Below, in pieces: positions 11,725-20,899 of a DNA stretch of 53,066 nucleotides (positions are counted from its first letter, which is position 1; each line of letters opens with the position of its first letter). A program made the position numbers and the translations under genes. The notes under the pieces are model-generated. The model did no database searches, was not told the DNA's origin, and was given only the letters and a program-made list of their open reading frames with translations. The DNA comes from Trichomonas tenax (taxonomy: Eukaryota; Parabasalia; Trichomonadida; Trichomonadidae), in contig JALKBU010000268.1 in the NCBI GenBank assembly GCA_023091735.1, positions 1-53,066 of the forward strand, given 5' to 3'.

Positions 11725-12870
11725 ATGAGTGTAATTTCAGTTCCTACGATTCCCGATGGTATCGATCTTTGTAAATTGATAAAGGAAGAAGACATCAATA
11801 CTTTGAAGAGGATTGAAGGCCTAAGCTACATAATTTCACTCGAAACAAAATTTGGATTTAATTATTTTCTCTACGCATGCTATATGGGGAAAATAAATGT
11901 CGTAAAATACTTCCTCAGCATCAACGAGTATATCATTGAATCCAAAGATAAGAAAGGAAATACTCCTTTCTTAATCGCGTCAATAAATCCAGAAAATTAT
12001 TGTTTTGAACTATTACTGTACTTCATTGAGATCCAGAAGCATGAGGTATTTTATCAGGTCAATAATTCTGGCCTCAATGTTATTCATTTGATATGCTTAC
12101 ATAATCATGAAGAATTTCTCAAGAAAATACTCAAAACATTAAGTCAATGCCTTAACGCGGATGACAAAAACACCATTATGAATAACAAAAAGAATTTGTT
12201 GGAAAAATCACCTATTGAAATTGCGGAAGAAATGAGATATAACAATCTTATTCCGATATTGAAAAGTGAAGGCCACAAAAGTGATGATGAGATCATAAGT
12301 AATGTTGGAGACCAAGAAGGTACAGATAGAAACAATAATAATAACTCAGAATATAAAACAAGCATCGATGAATTAAATGAAGCACGATATAAGAACTCAG
12401 AATATAAAACAAGGATCGATGAATTAACTGCAGAACTAAATAATAAGGACTCAGAATATAAAACAAGGATCGATGAATTAACTGCAGAACTAAATAATAA
12501 GGACTCAGAATACCAATCAAGGATCAATGAATTAAATGAAGCACAATATAAGAACTCAAAGTATGAAAAAACAATCGATGAATTAAGAAATAAGATCACT
12601 GAATTAACTGCACAACAAAATGAGAACCCATGGTATAAATCAAGGACCAATGAATTAAATGAATTACCAAATAATAAGAAAAACAATAATAAACAAATGT
12701 GCGATCCCCTACTGTTATCACAAGAATTGAGCAGTATAAATGAAAGATCACAAGATAATATAGAACAACCGAGACAGCGAAACAAACCAAATTTATGGTG
12801 GATTGTTTGTTTTGTCCTTGCTGTACTATTTATTACTAGTCTTGGAGTATTTTTTTATCTTATGTTGTAA
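11725..12870 (+). CDS. tail-anchored ankyrin / coiled-coil repeat protein
   Basis: I start at ATG 11725 (MSVISVPTIP); the longer frame begins with TTG at 11677. The ~381-residue product has three parts. Residues ~10-190 look like degenerate ankyrin repeats (FLYACYMGKINVVKYFLS, KKGNTPFLIAS, NVIHLICLHNHEEF). Residues ~205-315 are a hydrophilic coiled coil built of 17-18-residue repeats with core NSEYKTRIDEL. The last ~25 residues (WWIVCFVLAVLFITSLGVFF) are a single membrane helix ending two or three residues before the stop, so a tail anchor. The architecture is SNARE- or tether-like: a cytosolic binding module, a stalk, and a C-terminal membrane anchor. Ankyrin families are greatly expanded in trichomonads; the anchored version may be a membrane scaffold (inference). 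The stop overlaps TAAAAAATAAA. Confidence 0.75.
   Translation: MSVISVPTIPDGIDLCKLIKEEDINTLKRIEGLSYIISLETKFGFNYFLYACYMGKINVVKYFLSINEYIIESKDKKGNTPFLIASINPENYCFELLLYFIEIQKHEVFYQVNNSGLNVIHLICLHNHEEFLKKILKTLSQCLNADDKNTIMNNKKNLLEKSPIEIAEEMRYNNLIPILKSEGHKSDDEIISNVGDQEGTDRNNNNNSEYKTSIDELNEARYKNSEYKTRIDELTAELNNKDSEYKTRIDELTAELNNKDSEYQSRINELNEAQYKNSKYEKTIDELRNKITELTAQQNENPWYKSRTNELNELPNNKKNNNKQMCDPLLLSQELSSINERSQDNIEQPRQRNKPNLWWIVCFVLAVLFITSLGVFFYLML
12344..12640 (+). repeat. in-frame 51/54-nt tandem repeat in the coiled coil
   Basis: Units begin at 12344, 12395, 12449, 12503 and 12554, so spacing is 51, 54, 54 and 51 bases. The units at 12395-12502 are almost identical at DNA level, including synonymous positions. 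That indicates recent expansion by slippage or unequal crossing-over. All steps are multiples of three, so the frame is kept. Confidence 0.85.
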
Positions 12871-12912
12871 AAAATAAATATAATTAAACAAATAAAAGAA
12901 ACACTTTATTTT

Positions 12913-15438
12913 TTAATGCTCAATAAGATGATTAAATCTCTGCATTTTTTCTTCATCATCAGCAAAGTCCTCAGTCACTTGTTTGATCATAGAACTGTTA
13001 TTTTTGACTTCATCCTTCAGGATTTTGCTCATTCTTTCTTTATCATTCTGCTTCAAGTCGAGTTCTTCGATCTCCTCGTTATCCATTGAAACAATTTGTG
13101 CGAATGTGCTCAGCGAGAGTAATTTCACTTCGGCGAACATCCTTCCTGCAATGAACATATCGATTATTGCCGTAACTAGAGGAGGAATATGCGGATCGTC
13201 AGAAGTAATAACAAGAAGTTTCATGAGATTGTGGAGAAGAGTCTTGTTGACTTTAAGGTCAGAATCTTGCAAGAAACATGTGAATACGAAAAGAGCAAGA
13301 GCAACAACAGCTTCATCCTCTTGAGATTCATCATCATTGTCTTCTTCTTCGTCCTCTGTGTCAACGATATATTTGAGAATTTCTGATGTATGCTTGAAAA
13401 CGGTTTTTGTGTCGAACGAGTGATGATCTCTGCTGAAGGAAACGCGAAGGAAGTCGCTGAAAGAAATTACATCTTCAGCGTTTTCGAGAGATAGTTGACA
13501 GAAAAGTTTTGCAACTTTTTCTGATACTTTCTTCATGATATCACCGGCGATGACGCCTTTCTCAACACAGACTGATAATGCATCAACAATATATTTGCAG
13601 GCCTCAGTTGATGGATCATTGAGCAACAGTGATGCAATATTGCTGCCAAGTTTAGAAGCTTTTCCAAGCCTAACACAAGCTCCGATGAATTTAAATGCTT
13701 CAACACAGACTGGTGTTGCATTCTGGAGACTGCAATTACTAAATGCAGCAATCTTTCCTGCAATCATGTCTTCAATCAGTGGTGAAACATGTTCCTCGTG
13801 AATGGATTTGTTAGCAGCAATGAAAATCAACTCCTTCAAAAGGCCCTCGAAGTTCTCAAAACTTGTGACTTTTCTGGCAGCATCAGAGATCAATTTAATG
13901 GAATCCAATGCTTGCTGTTCTGTAAGGGACCTTCCAACTTTGCCTATAACCCTTGCAGCAAGGACCTTAATATAGTCACTCTCGTTATTTAGTTCGTCGA
14001 ACGCGTGTGTGAAAACTGGTGTTACAAGGGATTTTCTAACAGGGCGAGAAATGGCTGCAACATCTTCGGCCAATAATAATCTCTTGATAATATCGCCAGC
14101 TTCTTCTTTCTTTGCTCCATGCAGAAGAAGGCGGAGACGCTGCGCCAATCTGCCTGTTGGTGCAAGATTGGAGTTTTCGAATGATGAGCGTATAAATTTT
14201 GCCAGTGATGGAAACAGAGGATATGTTTTAGAATCGAGGAGTTTGAACACCTTTGCACGTATTTCTTTGCGTGAGTCCTTGAGAAGTGTTGACGAGAGTG
14301 ACAAAATGTCTGATAATGTGAAAATACATCCTTCGAGAACTTCATTCGATGGAGAAGCTTTAAGTGCGGAAACAGTGAAATCTCTGATTGGCTTTACATT
14401 ATCAAATGTATCTTCATCATCACTATTGTTGTCTTCGTCTTCTGGAATGTCTTCTTCGGCAGAATTATCCTTTTCTGGATCTTCATCAAATTCTTCTTCT
14501 TCAAGATCATCATCACTGCTTTCAATGTCGATATTAGAGTTGACCATAATACGGAGAGAGTCGAAAAACGTAGGTAATAAATCTGGCTGATTGAAGTTTC
14601 CAAATTCACGAATGAAAAGTCTGGAAATTAAGTTGCTAATGAAAATTCCACTATCTATCATTGATTTAAATGCAGATTGTGCAGCAGAACGAATGTTTTC
14701 ATGTTCATCACACAGCGCTGAAACAATGATTTTAAGAATCGCCTTAGAATCGATTGTTTCTTCAAATTCAGCAAGAGAATCGCCTAATTTTTCAAGAACG
14801 AACATAGCTGCAATAGTATCGAGTGTCGATCCTTCGATTGCGTCTTCTGTGATTTTAATTATTTCAGCAATTTTATTTGTTGAAGATAGAATAAGTCGCG
14901 TGAAGCAGCCGAGAACAACTAAAGCCGGGCTTCTCTTTTTCTGTCCAATACTCAAATTAATTGCCGAAAAAATTTCTTGTGTAATTTCATTTGAAATGTT
15001 TGTATCCACAAGTTCATCAAATGCTTTGACTATAGACTGTGGGATCTCATATTTCTTCTCAATTAAGCGATCAGCGAGTTTTATCAAACCTTTAACAACT
15101 TTGATCGTGTTCTCCTTATTTAAAAACGGAAAAATTCTTATCAAAGGCACCATTAACTTTTTTCTTTCTTCTGAAGCCCTTCCTGTATCGCAGAACTTTG
15201 ATATTAACTTTGAAACGCATTCAGGATTATCGTCTTGAAATTCCGCATCGTATTTCACGAGGGCAGTCAAATAGGGGTATAATTTTCCGAGCATTTCAAC
15301 GTCATCAGCTGCAATTTTTACCAAACACTGCCATAACTTGTCGAAATCTATGTCAAAGCCTTCATCATCGTCCCGGTGATCTTGATAAAATTTGCTTGCA
15401 TCTATTAATGCTTGAAGAATGTCTTCAGCATCGTTCAT
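12913..15438 (-). CDS. acidic HEAT-repeat protein, possibly karyopherin-related
   Basis: I use ATG at 15438 (MNDAEDILQALI); the longer frame starts at TTG. The ~841-residue protein is all-helical with HEAT-type spacing. It has an extended acidic segment at residues ~300-350 (ESSDDDLEEEEFDEDPE) and another near residue 700 (DEEEDNDDESQEDE). Such acidic loops between HEAT repeats occur in importin-beta relatives (importin-4/5) and in some nucleolar and condensin-associated proteins. It lacks a clear importin-beta N-terminal domain, so I leave the function open. Its 3' end lies only 42 bases from the stop of the convergent ankyrin/coiled-coil gene, so the two transcripts probably overlap. Large antisense frames within it are shadows. 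Confidence 0.7.
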   Translation of the reverse strand: MNDAEDILQALIDASKFYQDHRDDDEGFDIDFDKLWQCLVKIAADDVEMLGKLYPYLTALVKYDAEFQDDNPECVSKLISKFCDTGRASEERKKLMVPLIRIFPFLNKENTIKVVKGLIKLADRLIEKKYEIPQSIVKAFDELVDTNISNEITQEIFSAINLSIGQKKRSPALVVLGCFTRLILSSTNKIAEIIKITEDAIEGSTLDTIAAMFVLEKLGDSLAEFEETIDSKAILKIIVSALCDEHENIRSAAQSAFKSMIDSGIFISNLISRLFIREFGNFNQPDLLPTFFDSLRIMVNSNIDIESSDDDLEEEEFDEDPEKDNSAEEDIPEDEDNNSDDEDTFDNVKPIRDFTVSALKASPSNEVLEGCIFTLSDILSLSSTLLKDSRKEIRAKVFKLLDSKTYPLFPSLAKFIRSSFENSNLAPTGRLAQRLRLLLHGAKKEEAGDIIKRLLLAEDVAAISRPVRKSLVTPVFTHAFDELNNESDYIKVLAARVIGKVGRSLTEQQALDSIKLISDAARKVTSFENFEGLLKELIFIAANKSIHEEHVSPLIEDMIAGKIAAFSNCSLQNATPVCVEAFKFIGACVRLGKASKLGSNIASLLLNDPSTEACKYIVDALSVCVEKGVIAGDIMKKVSEKVAKLFCQLSLENAEDVISFSDFLRVSFSRDHHSFDTKTVFKHTSEILKYIVDTEDEEEDNDDESQEDEAVVALALFVFTCFLQDSDLKVNKTLLHNLMKLLVITSDDPHIPPLVTAIIDMFIAGRMFAEVKLLSLSTFAQIVSMDNEEIEELDLKQNDKERMSKILKDEVKNNSSMIKQVTEDFADDEEKMQRFNHLIEH

Positions 15439-16077
15439 AACCAATATTGAAAAAATGACATCAAAATAAGTTTAGACGTAAACCATTCAAATAAGGCACT
15501 TTTCATTAGAAAAATATTTTCTTTGAAAAATTTAATCTCTAGTATCTACATCACAAGTAGAATCCATATCCATAGTTTATTTAATATGACCTCTTCCTTT
15601 CGACAGTTTTGATTTCAGAGGCCATAATTATAAAAAACCACCAAAAATAAGAATTAGATGCTTTGAGGATGAAATATGACAGAGCAGGACATAGCAGTAT
15701 ATGTGTGGAAATCCATTGACCGTTTTTAGTTTTGACAGCACAATATCTGTATTGCATGATCCGATTTTAGTCAATATCAGATGCCATCGTTTCGGGCAGT
15801 AAGTGCAGGTGCTGTGGCTTCATTGCAAACAAATATTTCATATTTTACAGATATAAATCGAATCAGTGACCAACAATTATATAATTAACATTTCAATCAA
15901 TTATATACATTACATACAGCTTGTTTATGCTCCATATCATATTTTTATAATTTTTTTAAATAATATTTAACATACAAACAATAAATACTATTAGCAAATG
16001 ACCAACTCATGATGAATTACTGAATATACATTCATATATTGATAATTCTCATCATAATTATTCATGTTGATACAAAA
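15439..16077. other. intergenic, 640 bases
   Basis: No coding frame of note. The segment 15660-15835 has somewhat higher GC than the rest and could be a decayed gene or a non-coding RNA, but I recognise no family. It contains the promoter of the HEAT gene on one side and the 3' end of the 14-3-3 gene on the other. Confidence 0.4.
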
Positions 16078-16764
16078 TTAATTTCCGCTCTTCCATATTT
16101 CAATGTTTTCATCCATTAGCTCCATGATTTCATTAATTTTAGGTTTAACTTCATCAGAATACTTTTCAATTAATGAAGTCATATCTTGTCTTAATTGTGT
16201 AATTTCATCGATTGCTTTATCTTTTTGACAGAAAAAATCTGCAAGAAGAATAGCGTGATTGATGTGAATCCTCAAACTTAAGTCAATGGGAGGATTTGGC
16301 ATATTATTTAATACATCTTGTGCTTTCTTGTAAAACTGTTGTGAATATTCGGGACACTCTGTCATTTTATCAGTAGGAAGACTCAATATGCGATAGCGAT
16401 AAAAATCGGCAATTGATTTTAAGTAATTTGCCTTTGATTCATCAGAATCACATTGAGGAATGATGTTCCTTTGAATGATAGTAATAATATCGTTCGTAGA
16501 TGTTTGAAGAAGATCTTTGATTTCTTGAAGTGCAGAATTCGTAACATCTTCTAGTTCTAAGCCATCACTAATGTTTTGCACAGCGGTCCTTAAAGGAATT
16601 ATCAATGCTTCGTATATTTCGACAATTAGTGTTCTATCTTCAGCAGCAAAAGGATAATTTGCATCTGCCAAACTTTAAACGATTTTTACTGCATCATTGA
16701 TTTGTCCTGCCTCAAAAATGGCTCTCGACAAGAACATTTTCATGCGATTTTCAGCTTCAAACAT
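16078..16764 (-). pseudogene. divergent 14-3-3 gene interrupted by one in-frame TAA
   Basis: Reading the minus strand from ATG 16764 gives 29 residues (MFEAENRMKMFLSRAIFEAG...), then TAA at 16675-16677, then 198 sense codons in the same frame to a normal stop. Across the stop, the combined reading matches a 14-3-3 protein from end to end in about 228 codons (family ~245). Visible family marks: FYRYR for the YYRY phosphopeptide-binding Arg-Tyr, an Asn in the next groove helix (RIHINHAIL), and the final LMDENIEIW for LRDNLTLW. The groove Lys (K49 in animal proteins) appears to be Glu, while R56 seems kept. The rest of the frame is intact, so the stop is recent, a sequencing error, or an allele. 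ATGTCAAAAATAAAATG just upstream looks like the local initiator, which supports this start. A protein starting after the stop would need TTG 16671 or a far-downstream Met. Confidence 0.75.
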
Positions 16765-17140
16765 TTTATTTTTGACATAAATCACATTACATGTCATATG
16801 ACATTAAGGTTATTTGATTATGGGTCTTTCAAAATAAAAGTGTTGGCATTAAAATTTGTGGGAAAATTTTGTATGAATCATGTTATATCTTTATGCGATA
16901 TGTCAGTTATTGGAGAATTCCAAAGGTTCACGCGATAAATGCAGAGGTATTTCTTTATGGAGCCATTTGATTTCTTCCTTTATTGCATCAAACATTTTAA
17001 TGAGTTTCTCGTAGACCCATTATCCATATATATATATACATTAAGAATGACATCGCTGTATATTTTAAGTCAACAAAAAATGGTGATGTCGATAAAAAAT
17101 ATTCGATTTTGCAAAAATATGCAATGTTCATTACCAAAAT
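16765..17140. other. intergenic between 14-3-3 and small orphan
   Basis: Short unconvincing frames only. One copy of the recurrent motif (TTACATGTCA, about 16787-16796) lies near the 14-3-3 start. A short (TA)n run occurs at about 17027-17037. Confidence 0.4.
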
Positions 17141-17599
17141 ATGAATAAGCTATACAAAGCAGACAAATTCTTCGCAAGGATATATAAAATAGGGTTAACT
17201 TCGAGTGACTGGGAAAATAATAAAGTTGAGATACTAAAAAAAGCAAAAGGGAATAGATATACAAAATTCTGTCCCAACGAGTTACAGCAATTCTATCAGT
17301 ATCTTTATTCAATAGAAATTGATATTTATAATAGACAATCATCACAGCAAGTTTCTACATCTGCTCAAATAGATAATGCTGCAATTTCAGCTCCACAAGA
17401 GTCAACGGATCGAACTCATGAACAAATAGATGCTCGAGATAAAACAGAACTCATTATTCCGGCTGATTTCAGCGATGATTGGCAAAATGGATTAGTAGTT
17501 AATGCTAAGCCACCAGTGACTGATGATCAGCGGTCTGAATGGACTGTTCCATTTAGTTCAAATGAGAATGAATGGATTAATTGTTTTTCAATAATCTAG
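17141..17599 (+). CDS. small hypothetical protein, unrecognised
   Basis: The 152-residue frame starts at ATG 17141. The first ~65 residues are basic and predicted helical (KADKFFARIYKIGLTSSDW, NELQQFYQYLY). The rest is polar, rich in Ser, Gln and Asp, and probably disordered. I recognise no domain. There is no clear initiator motif before it. It could be a real lineage-specific gene, a pseudogene fragment, or chance; codon use is similar to the neighbours. Confidence 0.35.
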   Translation: MNKLYKADKFFARIYKIGLTSSDWENNKVEILKKAKGNRYTKFCPNELQQFYQYLYSIEIDIYNRQSSQQVSTSAQIDNAAISAPQESTDRTHEQIDARDKTELIIPADFSDDWQNGLVVNAKPPVTDDQRSEWTVPFSSNENEWINCFSII

Positions 17600-17871
17600 C
17601 TCGAATAATTCATATTCAATGAAAAAATAGTAGATTTTACCGATTCAAATCTATGTGATCATATTAACATCGTTCATATTTTATCAGATGATTTACCAAA
17701 TCTATCAATCACACATCGAATTATACGATTTTTATTATTTATGATAGTTAAATGTAAAAACATAATTATAATTAGATTTTAGTAGAAAATTAACAATTTC
17801 ATTTATCTGTAATTCATTATTTTCGAAATAAGCAATCAAAAATAGTCGTCTAAACAAGATATTACAAGTAT

Positions 17872-18546
17872 TCAATTCTTCAAGAACGTTGATGCCATTT
17901 TACGGTTACGGTGTCTGAGGGAAATTATAGCACGCTTTAGATCTTCATCTGTAGATTTATCCGAAACTTTTGGTCTTGGACCGTTGTTACGCAAATCCCA
18001 GAGAATAGCTTCGTTATGAGCGAAGTCTTTAAACTGGCCTTGATGGCTTTGATGGTATTTCGTTAATTGCTGAATTTGGTTTTGCTTTTCAACTGCATTA
18101 TCTAATTTCGTATCCTCTGATGTAAAGTCATCAAGGTTTGTAAAGTTAATTGCATTTTGGCGCTCTTCATCTGTAATTTCAACGTCGTTAAGTGTTTTAA
18201 GTGAAGGAACTGTGTGAATAACAGCGAGCCTCCAATTCTCTATAAATAATATCGGTGTTTCTATCATATTTAGGCTTTCAAGCTTTGATAATCTTTCAAA
18301 GCCATCGAGGTTTTCTATAGGATTGTATGAGATGTCCAAAACCTTGAGATTTGACTGTGACTTTAATGACTTTAGAGATTTAAGTTGGTTTTTGCTTGCA
18401 TTGAGCTTTTCTAATTTAAATTGCATTCCAAGACAGAAAAGGGACTCTAGATTTTGGTCAGATAAATCACATTCACCATTTTCAAGCTTTCCTACAACGC
18501 GTGGCTCCTGTTTCACTTCTGTTTCACTATCGAATTGTTCAGTCAT
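17872..18546 (-). CDS. leucine-rich repeat protein (SDS22 / U2A'-like LRR)
   Basis: The 224-residue protein has about four LRRs of the SDS22-like class in residues ~25-120 (LEKLNASKNQLKSLKSL, LKVLDISYNPIENLDGF, LESLNMIETPIL). A cap-like segment follows (IENWRLAVIHTVPSLKTLNDVEIT), then a polar helical tail. Cap structures of this kind occur in U2A', ANP32 and ciliary LRR proteins; I cannot choose among them. The coding strand reads GTGACATTATTTAATG into the start codon, identical in plan to the start of the BAR-like gene at 40294. It is divergent from the ankyrin gene at 18760, sharing a 213-base promoter region with four copies of the recurrent motif. Confidence 0.75.
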   Translation of the reverse strand: MTEQFDSETEVKQEPRVVGKLENGECDLSDQNLESLFCLGMQFKLEKLNASKNQLKSLKSLKSQSNLKVLDISYNPIENLDGFERLSKLESLNMIETPILFIENWRLAVIHTVPSLKTLNDVEITDEERQNAINFTNLDDFTSEDTKLDNAVEKQNQIQQLTKYHQSHQGQFKDFAHNEAILWDLRNNGPRPKVSDKSTDEDLKRAIISLRHRNRKMASTFLKN

Positions 18547-18559
18547 TAAATAATGTCAC
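18544..18559 (-). promoter_or_regulatory. initiator-like GTGACATTATTTAATG at start of LRR gene
   Basis: The coding strand reads GTGACATTATTTAATG, with the ATG as the start codon. The ACATTATT core is one base off the trichomonad initiator TCAYTWYT. The same 16-base layout occurs at 40292-40307. Confidence 0.6.
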
Positions 18560-18592
18560 GTTTGGGTATTGTCACTTTTATTAAATTATAAT

Positions 18593-18671
18593 TTACATGA
18601 CAAAATACTATATTTACACGACAAATAATTTCAATATTTTTGTCATGTAAATAATATTAATGACATGTAAG
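18593..18671. promoter_or_regulatory. cluster of four TTACATGACAAA-type motifs
   Basis: TTACATGACAAAAT at ~18593, TTACACGACAAAT at ~18614, TTTTTGTCATGTAAAT at ~18638 and ATGACATGTAAG at ~18660. Both orientations are present between the divergent LRR and ankyrin genes, so this is a plausible shared bidirectional control region. Confidence 0.55.
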
Positions 18672-18759
18672 CATTCATACATTTTTTCAAATCAAAAATT
18701 ACATATGGTATGATAACAGCACAGCATATTCTTTCAGAATTTCAAAGAATTTTGTCATA

Positions 18760-19911
18760 ATGGATGAATCATTTCATTGTTTATCATCAATATCAAAGCT
18801 AGAAGACATTATTTTCGATATAAACGACAAAAGCGAGGAGAGTGCAATCGAGTTTATACAGGGAGCAGACAAAAATCTTGTTGATTCGTATATTCAAAAT
18901 TTGATTATCTACGTTTCTTACAGAAGAAGGTTCCAATGGAAACAATTGGCACATTTATGGAACAGTGTGATTAGGAGCAATGTCAAAAAGATATATTTAA
19001 ATGAAGAATTTATCAGAACTAAAGATGATCCTGTAACAGACTTTGATAATCCATTATTCAATGCCATATTGACCGATAATGTAGAAAATCTGTCGTTACT
19101 GTATTCTTTGCCTCCATTGCAATTTGAGAAGATTAGTATTGCTGATTTTTCGCTTTCTCAGATAGATTTCGCTGCACTTTGTGGATCAACGAACGTATTT
19201 CGTGTTTTAATCACAAATGGAGTTAAAATAGAACAATCAACAGTTGAAAATGCAGTTCGAGGAGGCAAAGTTGCAATCCTTGAAACCCTGCGCCAAAAAG
19301 ACTGTGATTTTTCAAAACACATCCAAGCAGCAGTTAAATACCACAGAAATGATGTTGCAGAGTGGATAATGGATCTATATGATGATGAAGTTGATATATT
19401 GCCTGCATTTTGTATTCTCCATTACAATACATCATTCTTCCAATATCTTGTCAAGAAAAATGCAGATTCAATTAACAAAAATACTAACGACAAGAAAGGG
19501 TACAGTTGTCTGACAGCTGCTGCTGGTGTTGGTAACATTCCTGTAACAAAATTTCTCATATCAAAAGGAATAGATATCAACAAACAATTCCGTAAACAGA
19601 AAACTGCATTGCATTATGCTGCATCAAATGGAAACACACATTATATATCTTTCATCGCTTCATGTGTTGCGCTTATTAATATCAAAGATGAGGAAGGTTG
19701 TACACCTCTTTTGAGAGCAGCAATGACTGGCGAACTTGAAACAGTGAAAGAAATTATTAAGCTTGGAGGTAATCCAAATGAAATCAATAATATGAATTTT
19801 TCTGCTTATGATATCGCTTGCAATAATGGACACAAAGATGTTGCAGAGTTCTTAGAGCAGTTTGATACTGAAGAAAAAGAATACTCGTATTATGATGAAG
19901 AGGAAGATTAA
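18760..19911 (+). CDS. ankyrin-repeat protein of the trichomonad DUF3447-like type
   Basis: The 383-residue protein starts at ATG 18760, directly after TTTTGTCATA, an initiator-like sequence. The N-terminal ~120 residues are helical and resemble the region that precedes ankyrin repeats in the large trichomonad ankyrin family. Residues ~125-370 hold about seven ankyrin repeats; the clearest are KKGYSCLTAAAGVGNIPVTK, QKTALHYAASNGNTHYISF and EEGCTPLLRAAMTGELETVK. The C-terminus is short and acidic (EEKEYSYYDEEED). No membrane segment or catalytic domain, so it probably acts in protein binding. Divergent partner is the LRR gene. Confidence 0.85.
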   Translation: MDESFHCLSSISKLEDIIFDINDKSEESAIEFIQGADKNLVDSYIQNLIIYVSYRRRFQWKQLAHLWNSVIRSNVKKIYLNEEFIRTKDDPVTDFDNPLFNAILTDNVENLSLLYSLPPLQFEKISIADFSLSQIDFAALCGSTNVFRVLITNGVKIEQSTVENAVRGGKVAILETLRQKDCDFSKHIQAAVKYHRNDVAEWIMDLYDDEVDILPAFCILHYNTSFFQYLVKKNADSINKNTNDKKGYSCLTAAAGVGNIPVTKFLISKGIDINKQFRKQKTALHYAASNGNTHYISFIASCVALINIKDEEGCTPLLRAAMTGELETVKEIIKLGGNPNEINNMNFSAYDIACNNGHKDVAEFLEQFDTEEKEYSYYDEEED

Positions 19912-20198
19912 TTTTAATTTTGATTATATAACATATGTTATCTATTTATTGATGTTTTGTTTTTTTCCAAGACTTGATTAAATATGTCTTATGTATTATA
20001 ACTATATTGCTAATTAATATTTTGAAAATTATATTTTTCTAATATTATGAGATCATATCAAGGTGTTGTAGAATATTCTTATAAGGATTATATACGGCTT
20101 AGTAATGAATCGTTAAAAATTTAGAAAAAATTTATTTTTATAGATAAAATTTTTATAACATCAATGTATTAATAGAACATAACATGTATTAGTCGCTT

Positions 20199-20507
20199 TT
20201 AAAAACCACCTTCAACGTTCCACTCTTTCAAGTTTCTAGTGCACTCATCGATTAAATGCTGCTTTTGCTTGATAATTTCCTCGAGCTCGGCAATTTTTTG
20301 GTTTTGCTCTTCTTCGGTTAGTTCCAATCCTGGTGTATTGTGAAGAACTTTCTGTGCTTCTTTCATTTTTTCGGAGAATTGATTGGCAATAGTCGCAATA
20401 TCCTTTTCTGTTGTCTCCGCGGAAGCTATTTTCTGTAAAAGTTCACGAACAATGGGCAAAAAGTCGAAGGCCGCTGATGTTTTCTTGTTAGACTTTTTAC
20501 TGCTCAT
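20199..20507 (-). CDS. Mediator subunit 9-like (MED9) small coiled-coil protein
   Basis: The 102-residue protein has a basic Ser/Lys N-terminus, then FDFLPIVRELLQKIAS, a helix of about 30 residues, NTPGLELTEEEQNQKIAELE and a final helix ending KQKQHLIDECTRNL. This follows the MED9 plan: FxFLPLV near the start, then TMPGIHLSPEQQQQQL and a K-x-x-L-x-x-K/C helix. MED9 is part of the Mediator middle module, which bridges activators to RNA polymerase II in the nucleus. Length (about 100-150 aa in other species) fits. The coding strand upstream reads GTGACTCAATAAAAGTGAAATAAAG before ATG. A generic coiled coil remains possible because the family is short. Confidence 0.6.
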   Translation of the reverse strand: MSSKKSNKKTSAAFDFLPIVRELLQKIASAETTEKDIATIANQFSEKMKEAQKVLHNTPGLELTEEEQNQKIAELEEIIKQKQHLIDECTRNLKEWNVEGGF

Positions 20508-20899
20508 CTTTATTTCACTTTTATTGAGTCACTTTTCTTCAAATCTTTAACTTCCTAAACAAACTTTATATTTGGACTCCAAAACTTATTATTTAATAGC
20601 AGTCATCAATTGCAGTTTAATCACGAGATTAAGACAACTATTAAAGATTTTAGTTTTAAGTGCATTGAATTCATCAGAAAAATCATTTTTAAATCTGAAC
20701 AAGATCATAAATGATAGTATCATCTCTTGGGTCTTCTGTTTTAGTTATATAACTAGTTATGATTATTGATCTTTCTTACGGAATTCATTTCTTCATTTGG
20801 GAAACTCTTCAATAGTTGATGCGCTATGTTTGATACATGAACTTGAATAGAAGTACCAATGAAATGATTATTGTATATTGGTATTTTAAGTGATTGATG
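20508..20899. other. intergenic with no clear gene
   Basis: AT-rich sequence with two short frames of about 65 codons and no recognisable domain. It leads into the decayed surface-protein region, so part of it may be further decayed coding sequence. Confidence 0.4.

Noticed and set aside
12144..12785. 213-codon minus-strand frame with repeats
   Set aside because: It is the complement of the tandem-repeat coiled coil of the ankyrin gene on the plus strand.
14009..14590. 193-codon plus-strand frame
   Set aside because: It lies antisense inside the HEAT gene; its Ser-rich content is the complement of acidic codons.
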